Shown here: positions 37,291 through 56,108 of the stretch, piece after piece
How the letters are laid out: each line of letters opens with the position of its first letter
Position numbering within the stretch: position 1 is the stretch's first letter
Assembly: GCA_037389465.1 (NCBI GenBank)
Contig: JAZARR010000154.1
Coordinates: forward strand, 3,968,001 to 4,032,000
DNA length: 64,000 nt
Direction: 5' to 3'
From: Baylisascaris procyonis
Taxonomy: Eukaryota; Nematoda; Chromadorea; Rhabditida; Ascarididae
The notes under the pieces: model-generated
The model's input: only the letters and a program-made list of their open reading frames with translations
The model's database searches: none
Told to the model about the DNA's origin: nothing
Translations under genes and position numbers: made by a program

Positions 37291-38841
37291 GGTTTTGACC
37301 GATAGCGGAGGAAGTTTTTTGTTGCCAAAGTTTCAACACATAATTTCCGTTGTAAAGCAAATCGATGTTACTAGTTAGTACATATACTAGCCTAAGGTAT
37401 GATTGGTATATAAAATATATTATCGTTTCATTCGATAACATTTTATCGATGAAGTAAGAGAATTTTTTAATAAGACAAGTTCTTGAAAAAATTGAAAATT
37501 TGGGAAATAAAAGTTTTCTATGCACCGAGAGGTGAGTTAATCGGATTTTTTTTTTGTAAGGTTAAACCCATGAAGCCGTGTTTGATTCATGATCAAACGT
37601 GATTTAATGCCAAGGAAATGAAACTGGAAGCCTTACCAGAGAGGGGTTTAGCCGATTCCCATGGCGCTTAAATCCGGTTGGGAATAAAACTACATCTGAG
37701 CCAAGAAATAAATCTTTTTGTTAAATCACGCTAAAAATAATGCATCTAAACACATAAAAGCCATTTCGTATTATGGCTGTTACCGATTCTTTAACTGTAA
37801 TGAGCTTTTTATTTTCAGATTTATCTCGAATAAAGTGGCTGAGATGAATATACGAATAGTTTACCTTGAATTAGACTGGTCTCATAAATGAATCACTCTA
37901 CTCCAGATGGTATCTTTTTATCTAATATTTGGGTATTTATAAATATTCCCCTCCATCATTTTCAGGTCACTTTTTATATGCGTCCCTTTTGATTCAGTTG
38001 AAATGTGATGCGGCAATCGATTTGCGCACTATTGACAACGAACAAACAGCGGCGCCATATTTGGCGCCAAAATTACAACGATAACGCTTCGTGTGAAGAT
38101 AAGTGCATTGGTGACAACAATAACGCTTCTAAGTGCACGCTAGGTAATGTTGATATGTTTCGTGAATTTTGCAAGATGAGCATCTGGTGTGGATATGGCT
38201 CTGACCTTGTTTGCGAGGAAAATCGAAATCGCCCTTCCTTTCTGACCTTTTAGTAAGCCTTTAAGGCTGACTTTGGTTGGACTTTTGCCTACCCCAACAT
38301 GTTTTTATTCGCAGTGGCTGCAATTATTTCAGCCCCTTTACTTTACGTTATCATCTACTAGTTTTCCTTTTTTCCATCTTACAGAGCTGCTGTAAATATT
38401 ACTGCTTTCATTTTCGTATCAGTTCAACCTTCTAGAAGAAACGTGATATCACTGGGCGTTTTATTACCTTTCACCTATGGATTACCACTAGCTTTTTCTC
38501 GTTAGATATTACTGCACATAATATTCCCAAGAAAATAACAACTTTGAAATCAGCTGCTTTTTTTGGGTTATTCTAATGTATATTTATCTTTAGCATTGCC
38601 CCAAGAACGGCAGTTGCGCGAATTCCCCCCTTGAAAAAACACTCGAATTGCTGTCATAATTGCGTTCATTGGAAACGTGCTCCTATAAGGCCACCAACTG
38701 TTATCTTAAAATATGCGAAGCTATCAATGAAACAGTAGAAGGTTGGGTTATTATGTAGGACTGAAACTGCAGCAGTCATTACTCGTAAATACAACTCGAC
38801 GCAAAATCAAATATTTATCGAACACAACAACGCCAGTAATG
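37291..38841. other. Histone-cluster spacer, second promoter-like repeat
   Basis: No gene recognised. 37960-38110 is the second copy of the E2F-containing block, with palindrome TTTGGCGCCAAA at 38060-38071. The open frame at 38005-38253 passes through it but has no family resemblance and is unlikely to be coding. Confidence 0.45.
38060..38071. promoter_or_regulatory. E2F-consensus palindrome TTTGGCGCCAAA
   Basis: Second exact copy of the 12-bp E2F-type palindrome, in the same orientation and context as at 35352. Confidence 0.6.
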
Positions 38842-38859
38842 CTTGGTTTATTTGTTTGT

Positions 38860-38875
38860 GGCCCTAAAGAGGGCC
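38860..38875 (-). terminator. Histone 3' stem-loop (H2B, right)
   Basis: Minus-strand GGCCCTCTTTAGGGCC, 38 bases after the right H2B stop codon, as in the left copy. Confidence 0.95.
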
Positions 38876-38913
38876 GTTGGGTTTAGTGGAATGCGATAAT
38901 TGCCAGCATCAAA

Positions 38914-39279
38914 TTATTTCGAGCTGGTATACTTGGTGACGGCCTTTGTGCCCTCAGATACGGCATGCTTAGCCAATTCGCCGGGCAGGATAAGACGGAC
39001 CGCAGTCTGGATTTCGCGGGATGAGATCGTTGATCGTTTGTTGTAGTGAGCAAGCCGACTCGCTTCAGCAGCAATCCGTTCGAAGACATCGTTCACGAAT
39101 GAATTCATAATCGACATTGCCTTCGACGATATTCCTGTATCGGGATGCACCTGCTTCAATACACGGTAGATGTAGACCGAGTAGGATTCCTTCCTACGTT
39201 GTCGCTTCTTCTTATCCCCACGTGGCTTCTGAGCCTTAGCGGCCTTTTTCGCTCCTTTTGCTGACGGCTTGGGTGGCAT
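38914..39279 (-). CDS. Histone H2B (right copy), 121 aa
   Basis: Same protein as the left H2B, in opposite orientation. Intronless, complete from MPPKPSAKG to KYTSSK. I noticed no nucleotide difference from the left copy even in alternate frames, which points to very recent duplication or gene conversion. It shares its promoter with the H2A that starts 229 bp away on the other strand, at 39509. Confidence 0.98.
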   Translation of the reverse strand: MPPKPSAKGAKKAAKAQKPRGDKKKRQRRKESYSVYIYRVLKQVHPDTGISSKAMSIMNSFVNDVFERIAAEASRLAHYNKRSTISSREIQTAVRLILPGELAKHAVSEGTKAVTKYTSSK

Positions 39280-39889
<610 letters not shown>

Positions 39890-39924
39890 GCTGCCAACCA
39901 CCTACAATATTCTTTAAACCCAAC

Positions 39925-39940
39925 GGCCCTCTTTAGGGCC
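39925..39940 (+). terminator. Histone 3' stem-loop (H2A, right)
   Basis: GGCCCTCTTTAGGGCC followed by ACAAATAAATAAACC, identical to the mirror copy. Confidence 0.95.
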
Positions 39941-40415
39941 ACAAATAAATAAACCAAGCGTTGCCAATTATGCGTTTCATTGTTGTGTTCGATAAAACAT
40001 GGTGCTTAGTGTTGTCGCATGGCGAAGTAATAACTCCTGCACTCCAAGTTGTTCATGGTGATATGGCCCATCCACGTTCTATACTAAGGTTTTCTCTACC
40101 TGAGGTCGCAATCGTTAAATGTGCAGGAAGATCCCGATCTCGAGACTAATAATTTCGAACACATCGCAAAGTATGCACAAAGAGGCTGACATTGTAGCAG
40201 TGAGTGGCCAGCTGTAAGTGTAACTTTGGGTGTCACTTATATGAAGAGGTCATTTAGTATAGAAATGCTACTACGCTGACAAGTTGCATAAGAAACTGAA
40301 GAATTTAAAGCCGCATACTTATGGATGCATTGTGAGGATGTTCTCAAAAATTCAAAAATATGGTTGTTTCGCCATCCTTCGGGAATATTCAGCCATTTCA
40401 GTTCCTCTCAACCCT

Positions 40416-40427
40416 CCCCCCCCCCCC
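40416..40427. repeat. C12 tract
   Basis: Twelve consecutive C, then T and five more C; about 400 bp from the G13 tract on the same strand. Confidence 0.9.
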
Positions 40428-40816
40428 TCCCCCATTGTAGTCGTGCGTTCATCCTTTCATCTCCATCTCCCATTACTTCTTATACAATCTGCAATTAACA
40501 TACTATACTGGAGTATACGGCTGCACCAGTTTCATTTAGTTTGCAACTTTTCTAAGTAATCAACAAGTTAGGGCACTCCTAATAGGCTTTTTAAGAGGGT
40601 TCATTTATGAAGGAAGACACCAGAAGAATAAAGCACACTATCAGGCATGAACAGGACACATTAGGCAAAGACTACGAGCAATTTTAATCCCCTAGGCATG
40701 CATTGGAATGCCTTATCGTGATGTTGCTGAATACGATCGGATGAGGCGATATGGTATGGACGGGAAATGGTTTCTTTAGAGAGGAAGGGGAGTAAAAAAA
40801 CCTTCAATGCTTCATA

Positions 40817-40829
40817 GGGGGGGGGGGGG
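40817..40829. repeat. G13 tract
   Basis: Thirteen consecutive G in the spacer upstream of the Artemis-like gene. Confidence 0.9.
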
Positions 40830-41353
40830 AGTTATTTGTGCAAGAGAGAAGAGCTGGAGGTCCCATTAAGTAAGAGTAAGTATTCTGGGAGAAATACTAT
40901 CGGCCGAAGTAGACTTCCAAAATTAAAGCAATTTTCAATCTTAGTGATAAACTGATAATGCGTGGATAAGCTGAACGCAAATAAGCAACTACTACAATTC
41001 GATTATTATCCAATTTTGGATTCCCCGTGGATAAAAACGGCTTTTGATACTGAAGGATACCGATTCGCCAAAGTTTCACTGTCAACTTCCTGCGGGAATA
41101 TTTCCGTCGTCCTATTCAACAAGAGAGATCGAAAAGATCGGCTGTCATCCAGCAATTTTAAATTTTATTCAAATTGCTGCCTTACCTTATTAAAATTTCA
41201 GAAAATTTGCATGCAAATATTCGCTACATTATCGGAGTTTACCGAGGAAATTAAGACCGGATTAGAATTGAAATTCTATTTGATGAAGTGAAACAATGAA
41301 AAATGATGGTATTTGTCGTTTAGATTGAATGATCTGATCTATTCAACAACTGA

Positions 41354-44300
41354 ATGAGTACATTTTGTGGACGTATTCATGATTGCAATTGGATATCGAT
41401 TGATCACTTTGGAGATCAAAACTTATCTTCCAGGATCTTCTTCCTCTCTCATTGTCATCAAGGTATACTTTAAAACATTTTATAACTTTTATGCTTCTTG
41501 GTTTTTTTGACTTTCTATTTATAAAGTGTTACCATTATTGCTTTTTATTTGTATATTTGTTTGTTTTTTTTTGGCTCTCTGTCTAGTAGTTTTGTCTTGG
41601 GAACTACTAACATTGCAGTTAGGATATCTTGTTGGTGCTGTTTATGCTGCAGTACCCTTATTTCAATTTAAGCCCTCAGTTTTCCTGGGAATTTTGCTCA
41701 AATATTTACCTATGGAATGGGATATATGAGTTGATGAACCAGAAATTGCCGCTGATCGGATCACGAATCTTGCCGATAAAGGAGTCTTTTCTAAGAGATT
41801 TGTAGGAGCAACGGATTCGACTATATTTTTCATATATTATTTGTAGCTAATAAATGCTATTAGCCTGAAGGATAAAACTGCAAAAGTATTTGGTTTTGGT
41901 ACTGCGGCGAGAGTTTGCTTGAGCTTCTAGGAAAATTACTCATTAATGTTTAGGTTTCAACCGGAATTCAATTCATAGTATGGGTACCGTGGTTTATTTT
42001 GAACCTTTCGATTATTTTCCTTAAATTTTAAGGCTGAAATTAACCTTTCAGGTTTTTATCTAATTTATCTAAGGTTATCTAACTTCTTTAGGCGGCAGTG
42101 AATGAAGCATTTTGCGGTAATATGAATGATAAACTGTGATAAGGAAGTTAGATGAAATGTTCATCTGTCATGATATTCATGTGATCTGATCGGATTCGAT
42201 TTTCTTCAGATCATATGAAAGGTTTAGCCGAAGATTGTTTTTACGATCGTCTTTTAAATCAAAAATGTTTTCTATATTGCCATCCAACAACGTTGATTCT
42301 CCTTGAAGCATTTTCTCAATATAAACGAATATTGGTGAGTTGTTATGCAATGATTTTTGAGGATGGACAGTAAAGAACCGGGAAATAGGTTCTCTTAGGT
42401 GAACTGATATTGGATGGGGGGGGGGTTTGGGGGAGAGGGTAAGATTGGGTACTCTGCAGTTGGAATATAAATTTGCAGCCAATATGTTTCTTAGAATTTC
42501 AGATTACGGGTAAAATTATGTTTATTTTTTGAATCCGATCATTCATCTGCCTGAATCCTCTATGAAACATAGCTATCACTTAAACTACTCAAATAATCCA
42601 AAAATGGCAGGTGTTACAAGAAACCTGAGCTTAATATACAACAGTATTTCCATCTTTATTGATTTAATTGCAACCATATGAGAGAACATTTGAACGGATT
42701 CTTAATGAAGATGGGAATGATGGATATACCTTAATCTTCTAGCAATTTAAATATTCATTCATATTCCAATCATTTAGAATATTCGCAGCTATAGATTTTA
42801 TCTTAGAGGATTGCCATCACACCAAATATACTTTCAGATTTCCCCAGGTTGAGTTTTTTTTTAATTTTTCTACTTTTTACAGAAATATATAAAAACTAAA
42901 GTTGTTGGCGAAAGTTTTCGCATAACGAATTCATCAGATAACACTATGGAGAACCAACAAACAAATAGCATCTCATTGAGTGCAGTCGATGTCACTTTCA
43001 TCGATGCGAAACACTGCCCTGGTTCAATAATGTTTGTTCGCAAAATTATTTTTTTATAGAAATCATCACTGCTTAATAAAATTAAAGTAAGGGATTATTC
43101 AAAAAGAGGGAAAAAAAATCTTTGGAAATTTTTGATTGTTTTAATTTCACTTATGTTGGAGTGATTCACTGATAGAGGTGGTCAATATCACTTCCGATGG
43201 CTTTAATTTATAGTGTGAGCATTGCTTTATTAGGTTCAATGAACTTTGTGTATCGCTATTGCTATGAACTTTGTGTGAGTATCGCTTTTGAGGTAGAGTG
43301 TTTATAAGCACTTCTACCGTATGTCAGCATACGGTGCAGAGGTAGTCTTGATCCGCCAATCCCCTCCATCCACCCTTCCATCTCTGCTGGTATGAGTTGG
43401 TCATCAGCAATCTAGCGGAGGGTTTTCATCATCTCATTGAGGGCAGCATTGGCATCCTCGATTTCCAGCACTAATTTTTAACCGTCGACCAACTGATAGA
43501 CGTAATTGTAAGCGATCGTACCGTGAGATGTCGTTTACTTTGAGATCCCTCAAAAGTGGATCAGATCAAGGATCGATCGATGTGGCATTGGATAAAACCT
43601 TCATGATCTTCGATGTGTTCACTGTAAGGATGCGAGATGTTGTAGTGATGAGAAGAGTGTTTATACAATTTCGCAGTTCGGAGAGTTGAAGACCATATTA
43701 ATGAAGTTTAAATACTCGAATATCGTGAAAGCGAAATGGAAATGCTCATTAAGTCTCGTTGTGGTGTATTTTTTGGAATAAAAGAGTTCTCGAACTAGTT
43801 GATATGTGGAAATCAAAATCTCATATTAAGAGAAACATCAATTCGAAACCTTATAGAAAGCTTCTTTCTCAGTGTGTTAATAACCTCTCTCAATATTTCA
43901 GGATATTGTTGGAATTCGACACAGGAAAACGGGTTTTATATACGGGTGATTTCAGATTTATCAAGGATGATTGGCTATCGTGTAAAGTGCTCAAGGATCC
44001 AGAAAGCAGGTAACCACATCCTGTTTATCAAGCTGTTAATATTCCTGCTCTTGGTTCTCCTTAAATCATGTCTGAGACCTTTTGAGCTGTTTTTTTTTTT
44101 GTGCTCTTTGATTTCATTTTATCCACGTCCGAACCAGCCGGCTGCACCACGCGTATATTTCTTTTTATTTATTTATGAGACAAAACTCTTCAAATAAGGC
44201 GAATGTGTGGAAATTATGGTTTCCAAAAAGATATAAGCCTCGTAACATTCATCTACTTAGGAATAGGGAGTGAATAAAGTCTGTCTAAAAAAAGTTTTGA

Positions 44301-44894
44301 CGCCCATTTGATATATTAAGAAGGGAGCATTGTTTCAAAATTATATCCAGCATTTCAAGGTGTGCATGAACGACTCCGAGTGGAGCTCAACTCAAATCAG
44401 TACATTCATTTCGATTTGTTAATTCATATGCCCAATCCATCCGAGTGGGTAAACTTCAGGCGGTCATTTTAAATTTCGATGAGCATCAGGCCTTAGTTTG
44501 AAATTGTCTAGGTAATTCTCTTATTTAAATAAAATTAAAAATTCTTTAGATTTCAGCTCAACTTTCAAGCGAATCGACGAATTATACTTCGATAGTACAT
44601 TCTGTAGGCGTGGATCAGAAGTGATTCCGAGTAGGAAGCAAAGTGCTGTATTATTTGTGCGAATGGTAAAGGAATGGCTTGATGCACGTCCCAACAACAA
44701 AGTTCTTGTGTGGAGCAGTTCGTTCTTTATAATCTTTCATCAATATTGTTTTTGAACAATTGAATTGAGCAATCTTGAGGCTAAAAAACACATTATTTTC
44801 TTTAAAAAGTCTTCTTTCAAGGATCGCTTTCAGAGGATTTGCAATAAGGGAACGATGGGACATTTATATCTTTGCATATATATCCTTCTATATA

Positions 44895-44985
<91 letters not shown>

Positions 44986-47900
44986 TAATTTTAAAGTGTC
45001 AGCCGTAAAAATTGCGGCAATGAAATTTAGCGGATGTAATATTTAGATTTAATGGCCTTTCTTACCGCCGAATTTATTTTAATTCATCGCTTTCTTAATG
45101 ATGAGATTATCCACACTTTAAAATCCTACGAAATTTACTGACCAAAATTTTCCATTGCTTGTCGAATGTAGTCTAACTGTAGTTTTTTTTTTTTTTTTTT
45201 TAATTCGGGCAACTTATATGGCCGTCCAATTTTCTTGAAGAATGCACTATTCAGCGTTCGTTATTTATGTAAGTTTGGTTTTTTTATCCTTTTTATCGTT
45301 GTAAAAATATTTTTTACAGGTAGTTATGGACAGGAATTTCTATTGCGTGCTTTCTTTGATGAACTCAAAATGCAAACTCATGTAACAATGCAGAAATTTC
45401 GTGTCTATTCCAGTAAGTTCTTTACTGTCAAATTTTCGTCTTATTAGCTTTAGTTTTGAATTTTGGTGTGGAAATATTTATTATCGATGAATTTTTAATA
45501 TTTATTTAAAAATTTGCATTTTTTGAAAAAACCCAGAAAGTAGAAAGAAAATTTTTCCGTTCTGCTTTCCGCATCAAATATCATAAAATCATTGTCTTGC
45601 AGATATCCCAGAAATAGCACCATGTGTGACCTCTATTGCTTCATCAACACGTATACACGCATGTACCGCTCGGCCAAGTGATGGTGAAGAATGTTTCGAA
45701 GAGAGTGGCCATACGATTATAAGAAGTTTTGCGAATGGCTATCGAAAACGTCAAAAAGTTTGCCTATGCTTTCATTTCTGAATGCTTGATGCAGTTATAC
45801 TTCGCGTTTAATTTAATCTTCGTATGTTTTACGTTTAAAGACAATCGTATTCCTTGGAAATTTCATGGAAGACAGTCCCTGGAAAACTTCCGTTATACTT
45901 CCGTTTCCTTTATACTTTAATTTATTGCTGGAAGTGACTAGGTCTTCTGTCTTTTCAGAGGCTAGTAAGTACGGAAAATGTATTTGAGTCATTAACATAC
46001 TTGGAATTCCAAATTAGAACAATAAAGGGGATGATTGAACAAATGAAACAGCTGCTAAAAAGTAGGCGGCTATCTTGTGCATTTCCTTAGTAAAATATAG
46101 AAAACATTTAGTTTCGATTATCCTAGGCCTAACGAATTCCTTTAGAAGGGGGTGTTCGTCGAATTAGTATTTTGGATTATGGAAATGGTTTTTCAAAGAA
46201 CGAAGGGTAGATTTTAAAAAATTTTTTAAATTATATCTTTTTATCATTTTTCACTTCCGCAAAAAATATCGGTCGAAAAATTTTCATTTTTTTTCACTAT
46301 CTAGTGATAGACACAACAGATACGAATATAGAAACTTCATAGAAAATATCGATTCATGTGATTGCTACATATTTTTAACCAAAAAAATGCAATTGTTCAC
46401 TTACAAGAAGTCCTTCAGTGCAATGCGGAAACTCTGTGGAGAGTGGGAAACAAGCGAAGAATCAATACAGATCTTTTTGATGGATTTTCTAGCTATTTCA
46501 AGAGTTTTTGAGGAGACGATGGTTCATTTTTGGTTTTATGGGTGGTCGTTTTTTTTTTTTTCAGAAGGGATGTTGCTACGGTTGCAGATTTCTACATGTG
46601 CTCTATGCCGTCCTGATAACGATACGGTACGTGTTATTAAACCGTCAATGATTTGGTTCGCTCGACGAAAAGAGGCAAAGTTGGTTTTTCTTTTTTGTTT
46701 ATTTTTTATTTATTTATTATTTTTTTTACAGAATGTTGGAATGAGGGATTAGAACATCGTTAATGTCGCATAATTTTGCTGTATAATTTTAAGGTGAGAT
46801 ATGTCTGCGAATGTCGGACAAATTTAGGTTACCTGGAAATTTGGTGGTTTAGGGTGACAGTCTATTTAGCACGAAATTTATCGTTGAAATGGGGTACTCT
46901 ATCCATACGTTTGCAATGTATAAGCATGTGCTAGATGTGTTGGGATGTTCGTGAGGATACGCCTTTAAAACGTTCCTTTCCCGTGACAGCTGGCTGGATG
47001 TTGTAAAAGCTTGAATCAGCTGCTGACGGGGGTTTCTCTTTCTTTCGATGAATATTTGCCAAAATATTTTCATTTTTCTCTCGCTGTGGTACGGTTCCCT
47101 TATTCCTTGATATTTCGAAATTTTTCTGAGAAAGTTTTCTTTGGTATAAAGAAAATGACCACTCTTCCCGTCTCCAAATGCTAAGTGATCGTACGAAAGG
47201 ATTCAAAAGTTGTAAAGGGTTATTTGGCGCTTATCTAAAAAGCTTCTTTTTAGGAATGTAGTTATTAAGCGTCGGATTTCGTTATGCTGACAACTCAAAT
47301 TTCATTAAATTTTACAAAGATTTTTTTCTGGTGTATGCGTCACTCATTTCAGTGAATTTTCACAGTTTTTAGGTTGTTTTTTTTTTTCGAAACTTAAAGC
47401 ATTTTCATGTGCTGCTCCCCCTTTCATATATGCTATCCTTAAATCAGCCTCTAATTAAACGTATGAATATGCTTGCTATTGGTATTGAAAATGCATTTTT
47501 CAGTGTTTTGGGTTATGAAAATGCAAATTTCTGTCGTCTTCTTTATTCGTCACATTGTTCATTCGAAGAGCTCATCGATGCGTTCACTTTGCTTCGACCT
47601 ATACGCGCATATCCGAACGTTGTTGATAAACGAAGTACAAGGAAACATGAAGCAAAGATTAACGCATTTTTCGAGTAAGTCAGCCCAGTGTGATCCTTGT
47701 TCGAGAAAACGTTGCAGTGTTATAGATCCATCAAATGTATTTTCTTGGGTGGGGGAAAGGGATGTTCACGTATCATCAAGTCTTATAATCTGATGGATGG
47801 CCTTATTGGCAGGCTATCCACTAGAGTATATGAATTTCTTATAAGCCGGGTTTCGATATTCGAAGATTTTCAATAAATTAGAAAAAGCTATAAGTTTTTG

Positions 47901-48258
47901 CCCTCAGGCCATCAGTAGAGCATGATTGTAGACTCCTCTTACTACTAGGTTTTCCATTAATATTCTCACACACCCTTATTTTGGGAAGGAAATATTATAT
48001 TACAAAACATCTGCGTGATTTCTTTTTTCAAACTTGAAAGAGTAAACATTTATAAGAAAATGTTTCATATTTTTTTGGGATCAAACATCATGTGTGGGTG
48101 GCTATTTTGCCAAATGCAGTGTTTTTTGCATTTTTTTTTCATTTTCTTCTAGATCGAACGGGAGGAGACTTTATTTGTTTCTTTTTTCAGTTATAATTAT
48201 CTTCCCTTATTTAAGCTTCTTATTTTTCTCATAAGTGTTTTTTAGGTTTTATTTTATT

Positions 48259-48298
<40 letters not shown>

Positions 48299-51112
48299 TT
48301 TATTTTTAAGCTTATTTTCATTTTTTTTTCTATTAGGTTGATTTTATTTTATTTATTCAGCATATAGAATAAGCGTATATATTTATGTTTTATTTACTAA
48401 CAAGTTTTTTTTTCTTCAGGAAATTCCTTTCGGAGGAACAGCAGTCGCCAATTGTGAATGGTAAATGGCTCTTTGAGATATATCCTTGGACCACCTGGAG
48501 AGTTTGGATCTTTTTTCTGGTCAATAGCATTACCATTACTTGATTTACTTGAGATTAGTAGAAAATTGCACGTTTTGATTGTTTTAAGGAAATTCGATTC
48601 TAAAATTGCAACTTTTTTTTTGCTTAAATTTATTCATTTTGAATTTTTTCTTTCAAATATTACTTTCGAATATATAAAAATGTTTCATAAATTTAGCCTT
48701 TTAATAAAAGTAACAAATTTTGCATATTTTTTACTCATCCTGTCATAACTTGTATCACTCTACGAGTAATCTTATAATATCACTCTAAGCATAAATTTCA
48801 TCTTCTCAAGAGGTTTCAATAAATGCTGAACAAAAATGGGATTTTTTTGGAAATTTATTTTCCGTTATAGTTCAACTATTCATTTTTTCCACTTTTTTAA
48901 AAATATTTTTACTTTGTAAATTTTACATCGCATAATTAAGTATATATTGAATGTACTGCATGTATATACTCGTAAATTCTCAAGCAATTAGCATATTTTG
49001 ATTTTCAGCGCATTCAACTTCAATATCACCTACAATGCCTGAAGTGATTAAAACTCGTGAAGGGGATGCAGCAATGATACACAACAATCGCCTGAGGCGA
49101 TCCGTATCACGCGATATCTTCTCCGATTACGATGAAAATAATAAAGAAGATGCTTTCGTGAAAAATATTTCAAGTAAGAAATTACTGTGTGCAATTTGGA
49201 ATTGATTACTAGATTTTTGATATCAGTTATAATCAGTGATATCCATCAATAGCAAGATGGGGGGGGGGGGGATTATAGGGGAACTGAAACGGCTACTTAA
49301 CTAACCGACGATTCATTTATCGCTGAAGGAAATCCCTCCGATTAAGCGAGGTAACTGTGAAATTGCAGCAGTGAATGTTGTTTCATTATGTTTATTTCCA
49401 TTACATAAAATCATTTTATACTTTGAAAATTTTACAACTGCAATTTTTTAGTGCAAATATTGCAAAAATTGCAATAGAGTAATTAATTGTTGCAAAATTT
49501 TTCCAAATACCTTTTCAATAATGAATTCATTCATCTCCAATCGTGTGGATTTTTTGTTTGTGCTTGTTGATCATTCGCTATTTATTATTTAAAGAGAGAC
49601 TTAGAAAAAATTTTCTATAAATTTATATTTTTGAAGAAGGAAAACTTCCTTTGCAGCAGATTGTTTGATCACTCGTAAGAGGAGAGCTTCACCTATGGGT
49701 GATAGGGAATTGCGATACTCCGCTCTCAGGGAGGAGGATGAGGAGGTGCTTGCTGGTAAACGAAGGAATGAGGATATCGTTGATCCTCTTTCGGCCGAAG
49801 CAGATATGAGGAATCAGAATTTAACGAAAGGTAACTCCTTTGCTCCAAAATTATTGCCCTTTTTCGCTAATACTCTCTCTAAGCTTCGCGAATCGATTAG
49901 CACGACAAGGAAACATCCTTTACGACCAAGAATACAGCTGTCATCTTTTTTATGTTTTATTTGGTTGAATTGTTAAAAACATCGAACCCGAAGAAAAATG
50001 TTTGGTGATTCACTAACTCAGAAATGAATTCGGCTATCGTTTCAAAAATTAATATTTAAAATACTACATTTTATATTGAAATTACCTATGTTGAGAAAAA
50101 ATAAAATTACCCAAGTATAATACGATGGAAGAAGTTGATATAAGCTGCAATGAAGACAATATCAGCCTCGCTGATACTTTACCACCAGATTTATCGCCAG
50201 GTTAATTTTTTGCAAGTTGGTCGTGATGTTGACTCATAAGATTAATGAAGGAGAATAAGTCTATGTGTAGGTGGAAGTTGCTGGGATTGAAAGAAATGTT
50301 GGCATGGAAGGCTAAGCTAACAGCTGGCAATAATTGGCAAATTGTTCATTCTTTTTTTTTTTTTGATTTTATACTTCAAAGAGTGATGATGTTGCCAGCC
50401 GATTTTGTATTGCTTTTATATAACGGTTAGAATAGCATATTGAGTTGGAGATTATTTACAGATTATATTTACAAATTTGCATAAAATTGAGTCATTATTT
50501 TAATACAAAAGCTGAAAAATCTCACTTTGGAAATATTTCGTATATCACACGTAAGCAAATAAATTCATTCGTAGGTTCTTTCTCGAATAGGGTTCGTGCT
50601 CTCATAGCAGATGTGCTTTCAGCCGTTCATTCGGCTACTTCGAAGGTATAATTCAGGTTCGGTACTTCGGTCGGTAGCTTGGCAAGTTTCTAATACGATT
50701 ATGGTAGATTACGGTGAAAAGTTCCACCCTTATATACTTTTTTACCTTTTTCCCATAAAGGCGACTGTTTGTGCGCAGAAGAGGAGATTGTACAGGTGGT
50801 GGTGAACTATGTCGAGGCATTGGTTGAGGTGAATTGCATACATATATAAGTAGGGATAGGCATAATTATAAATACAGGTAATCCCCTGATTTAGAGCGGA
50901 TTACCTGTATTTACGCAGGTGCAGGACTATAAGTTTTATGATGTTATGATAGAAATGATATCACATTAGGTTGTTAAGAAATATTTTCGATTTTAGATGG
51001 TGATTCAGATTCATCATTTTCGGAACAACGATGTGATTCGTCATTTGAAAATGACATCGAAGAGGATCTCAACTTGCATTTGGAATTGACACAACCTTTA
51101 TCGAATCCTTAA
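41354..51112 (+). CDS. Artemis (DCLRE1C/SNM1C)-type MBL/beta-CASP nuclease
   Basis: Artemis enzymes trim DNA ends and open hairpins in non-homologous end joining in the nucleus. Exons: 41354-41462, 42210-42334, 42883-43031, 43902-44009, 44557-44717, 45320-45412, 45603-~45758, 46565-46679, 47504-47674, 48420-48460, 49009-49173, 49657-49830, ~50132-50200, 50997-51112 (TAA). Phases agree throughout and give about 583 aa; human Artemis is 692. The start MSTF.G and ISIDHF resemble Artemis. The metal motif SHCHQDHMKGL (HxHxDH) is rebuilt across the first intron. It is followed by DAKHCPGSIM, VLYTGDFR, the beta-CASP YFDSTFC and IPSRK, YGQEFLL, TRIHAC, then VIKPSMIWF, RKEANV, CSFEELIDAF and IRAYPNV, in Artemis order. 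The C-terminal ~200 residues are acidic/basic and low in similarity. Weakest points are the 3' end of exon 7 and the acceptor of exon 13. Confidence 0.9.
44889..44981. repeat. (TA)n microsatellite with duplicated 'tatatgcggtaat'
   Basis: Two TA runs interrupted and followed by the same 'tatatgcggtaat', in the intron after the fifth Artemis-like exon. Open frames over it encode only Tyr-Ile repeats. Confidence 0.9.
48251..48303. repeat. (ATTT)n microsatellite
   Basis: About eleven ATTT units inside a T-rich intron of the Artemis-like gene. Confidence 0.85.
49259..49271. repeat. G13 tract
   Basis: Thirteen consecutive G on the coding strand, in the intron after the eleventh Artemis-like exon. 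Confidence 0.9.
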
Positions 51113-51673
51113 TCAAGTGGGCCAGGTATTATTTGGGAATAATTAGCAAATCTTATTTTCACTCCTTTGCCACAGTTTTTGTGATATTGGGCCAGAAAAT
51201 ATGTGATTTCAAGCATCTATTCGGTGCATAGTGCATGACGCTGAGAATAATTCGTTCATAAAAGGTGGATATGGCCCACTACCATCAATGGGGTTGGGAC
51301 TTTGTAAAACTGCTTTATTAAAGATTTTTTGCTTTCAAAGTTAATATGACTCGAAGAGTTAATTGCACTATTGTTGTGGAGTAGTCATGTTGGGCTGTGA
51401 CCTGTTATAAAGGTCTTAAAATAGAAGCTTCGATCTTTATTCATTGTAAACATAGTACGACATAACCTTGACTGAAGCTTCTCCCCTTCTTCCCCTCTCC
51501 TCCCCCTCCCCCATTGTAGGTATATGCCTACCCGTGGGATTTATGTGGTTATGGACCAGAGATTTGCTTAAGCACCGATGCAGATAGAGCTTGTAAATGA
51601 TTAGGCGTTAAGGCTTGGAGTTTCGCAGTACTTGTAGTAAGACTATTTACATAATACATTTAACAAATTATGT
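51113..51673. other. Convergent intergenic spacer
   Basis: The 3' ends of the Artemis-like gene (+) and the secreted-protein gene (-) face each other across about 560 bp. The minus-strand AATAAA at about 51437-51442 is a candidate poly(A) signal for the secreted-protein gene. A C-rich block is at 51485-51515. Confidence 0.45.

Positions 51674-56108
<4,435 letters not shown>

Larger units (their letters stand above)
40166..41353. other. Intergenic between histone arm and Artemis-like gene
   Basis: Holds a C12 tract (40416-40427) and a G13 tract (40817-40829). A 109-aa plus-strand frame at 40962-41291 is not recognised and ends before the nuclease start. TCGTTTAG near 41322 could serve as a trans-splice acceptor for the following gene. 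Confidence 0.4.

Noticed and set aside
44765..45046. Tyr/Ile-rich open frames
   Set aside because: Translation of the (TA)n microsatellite in an intron of the Artemis-like gene.
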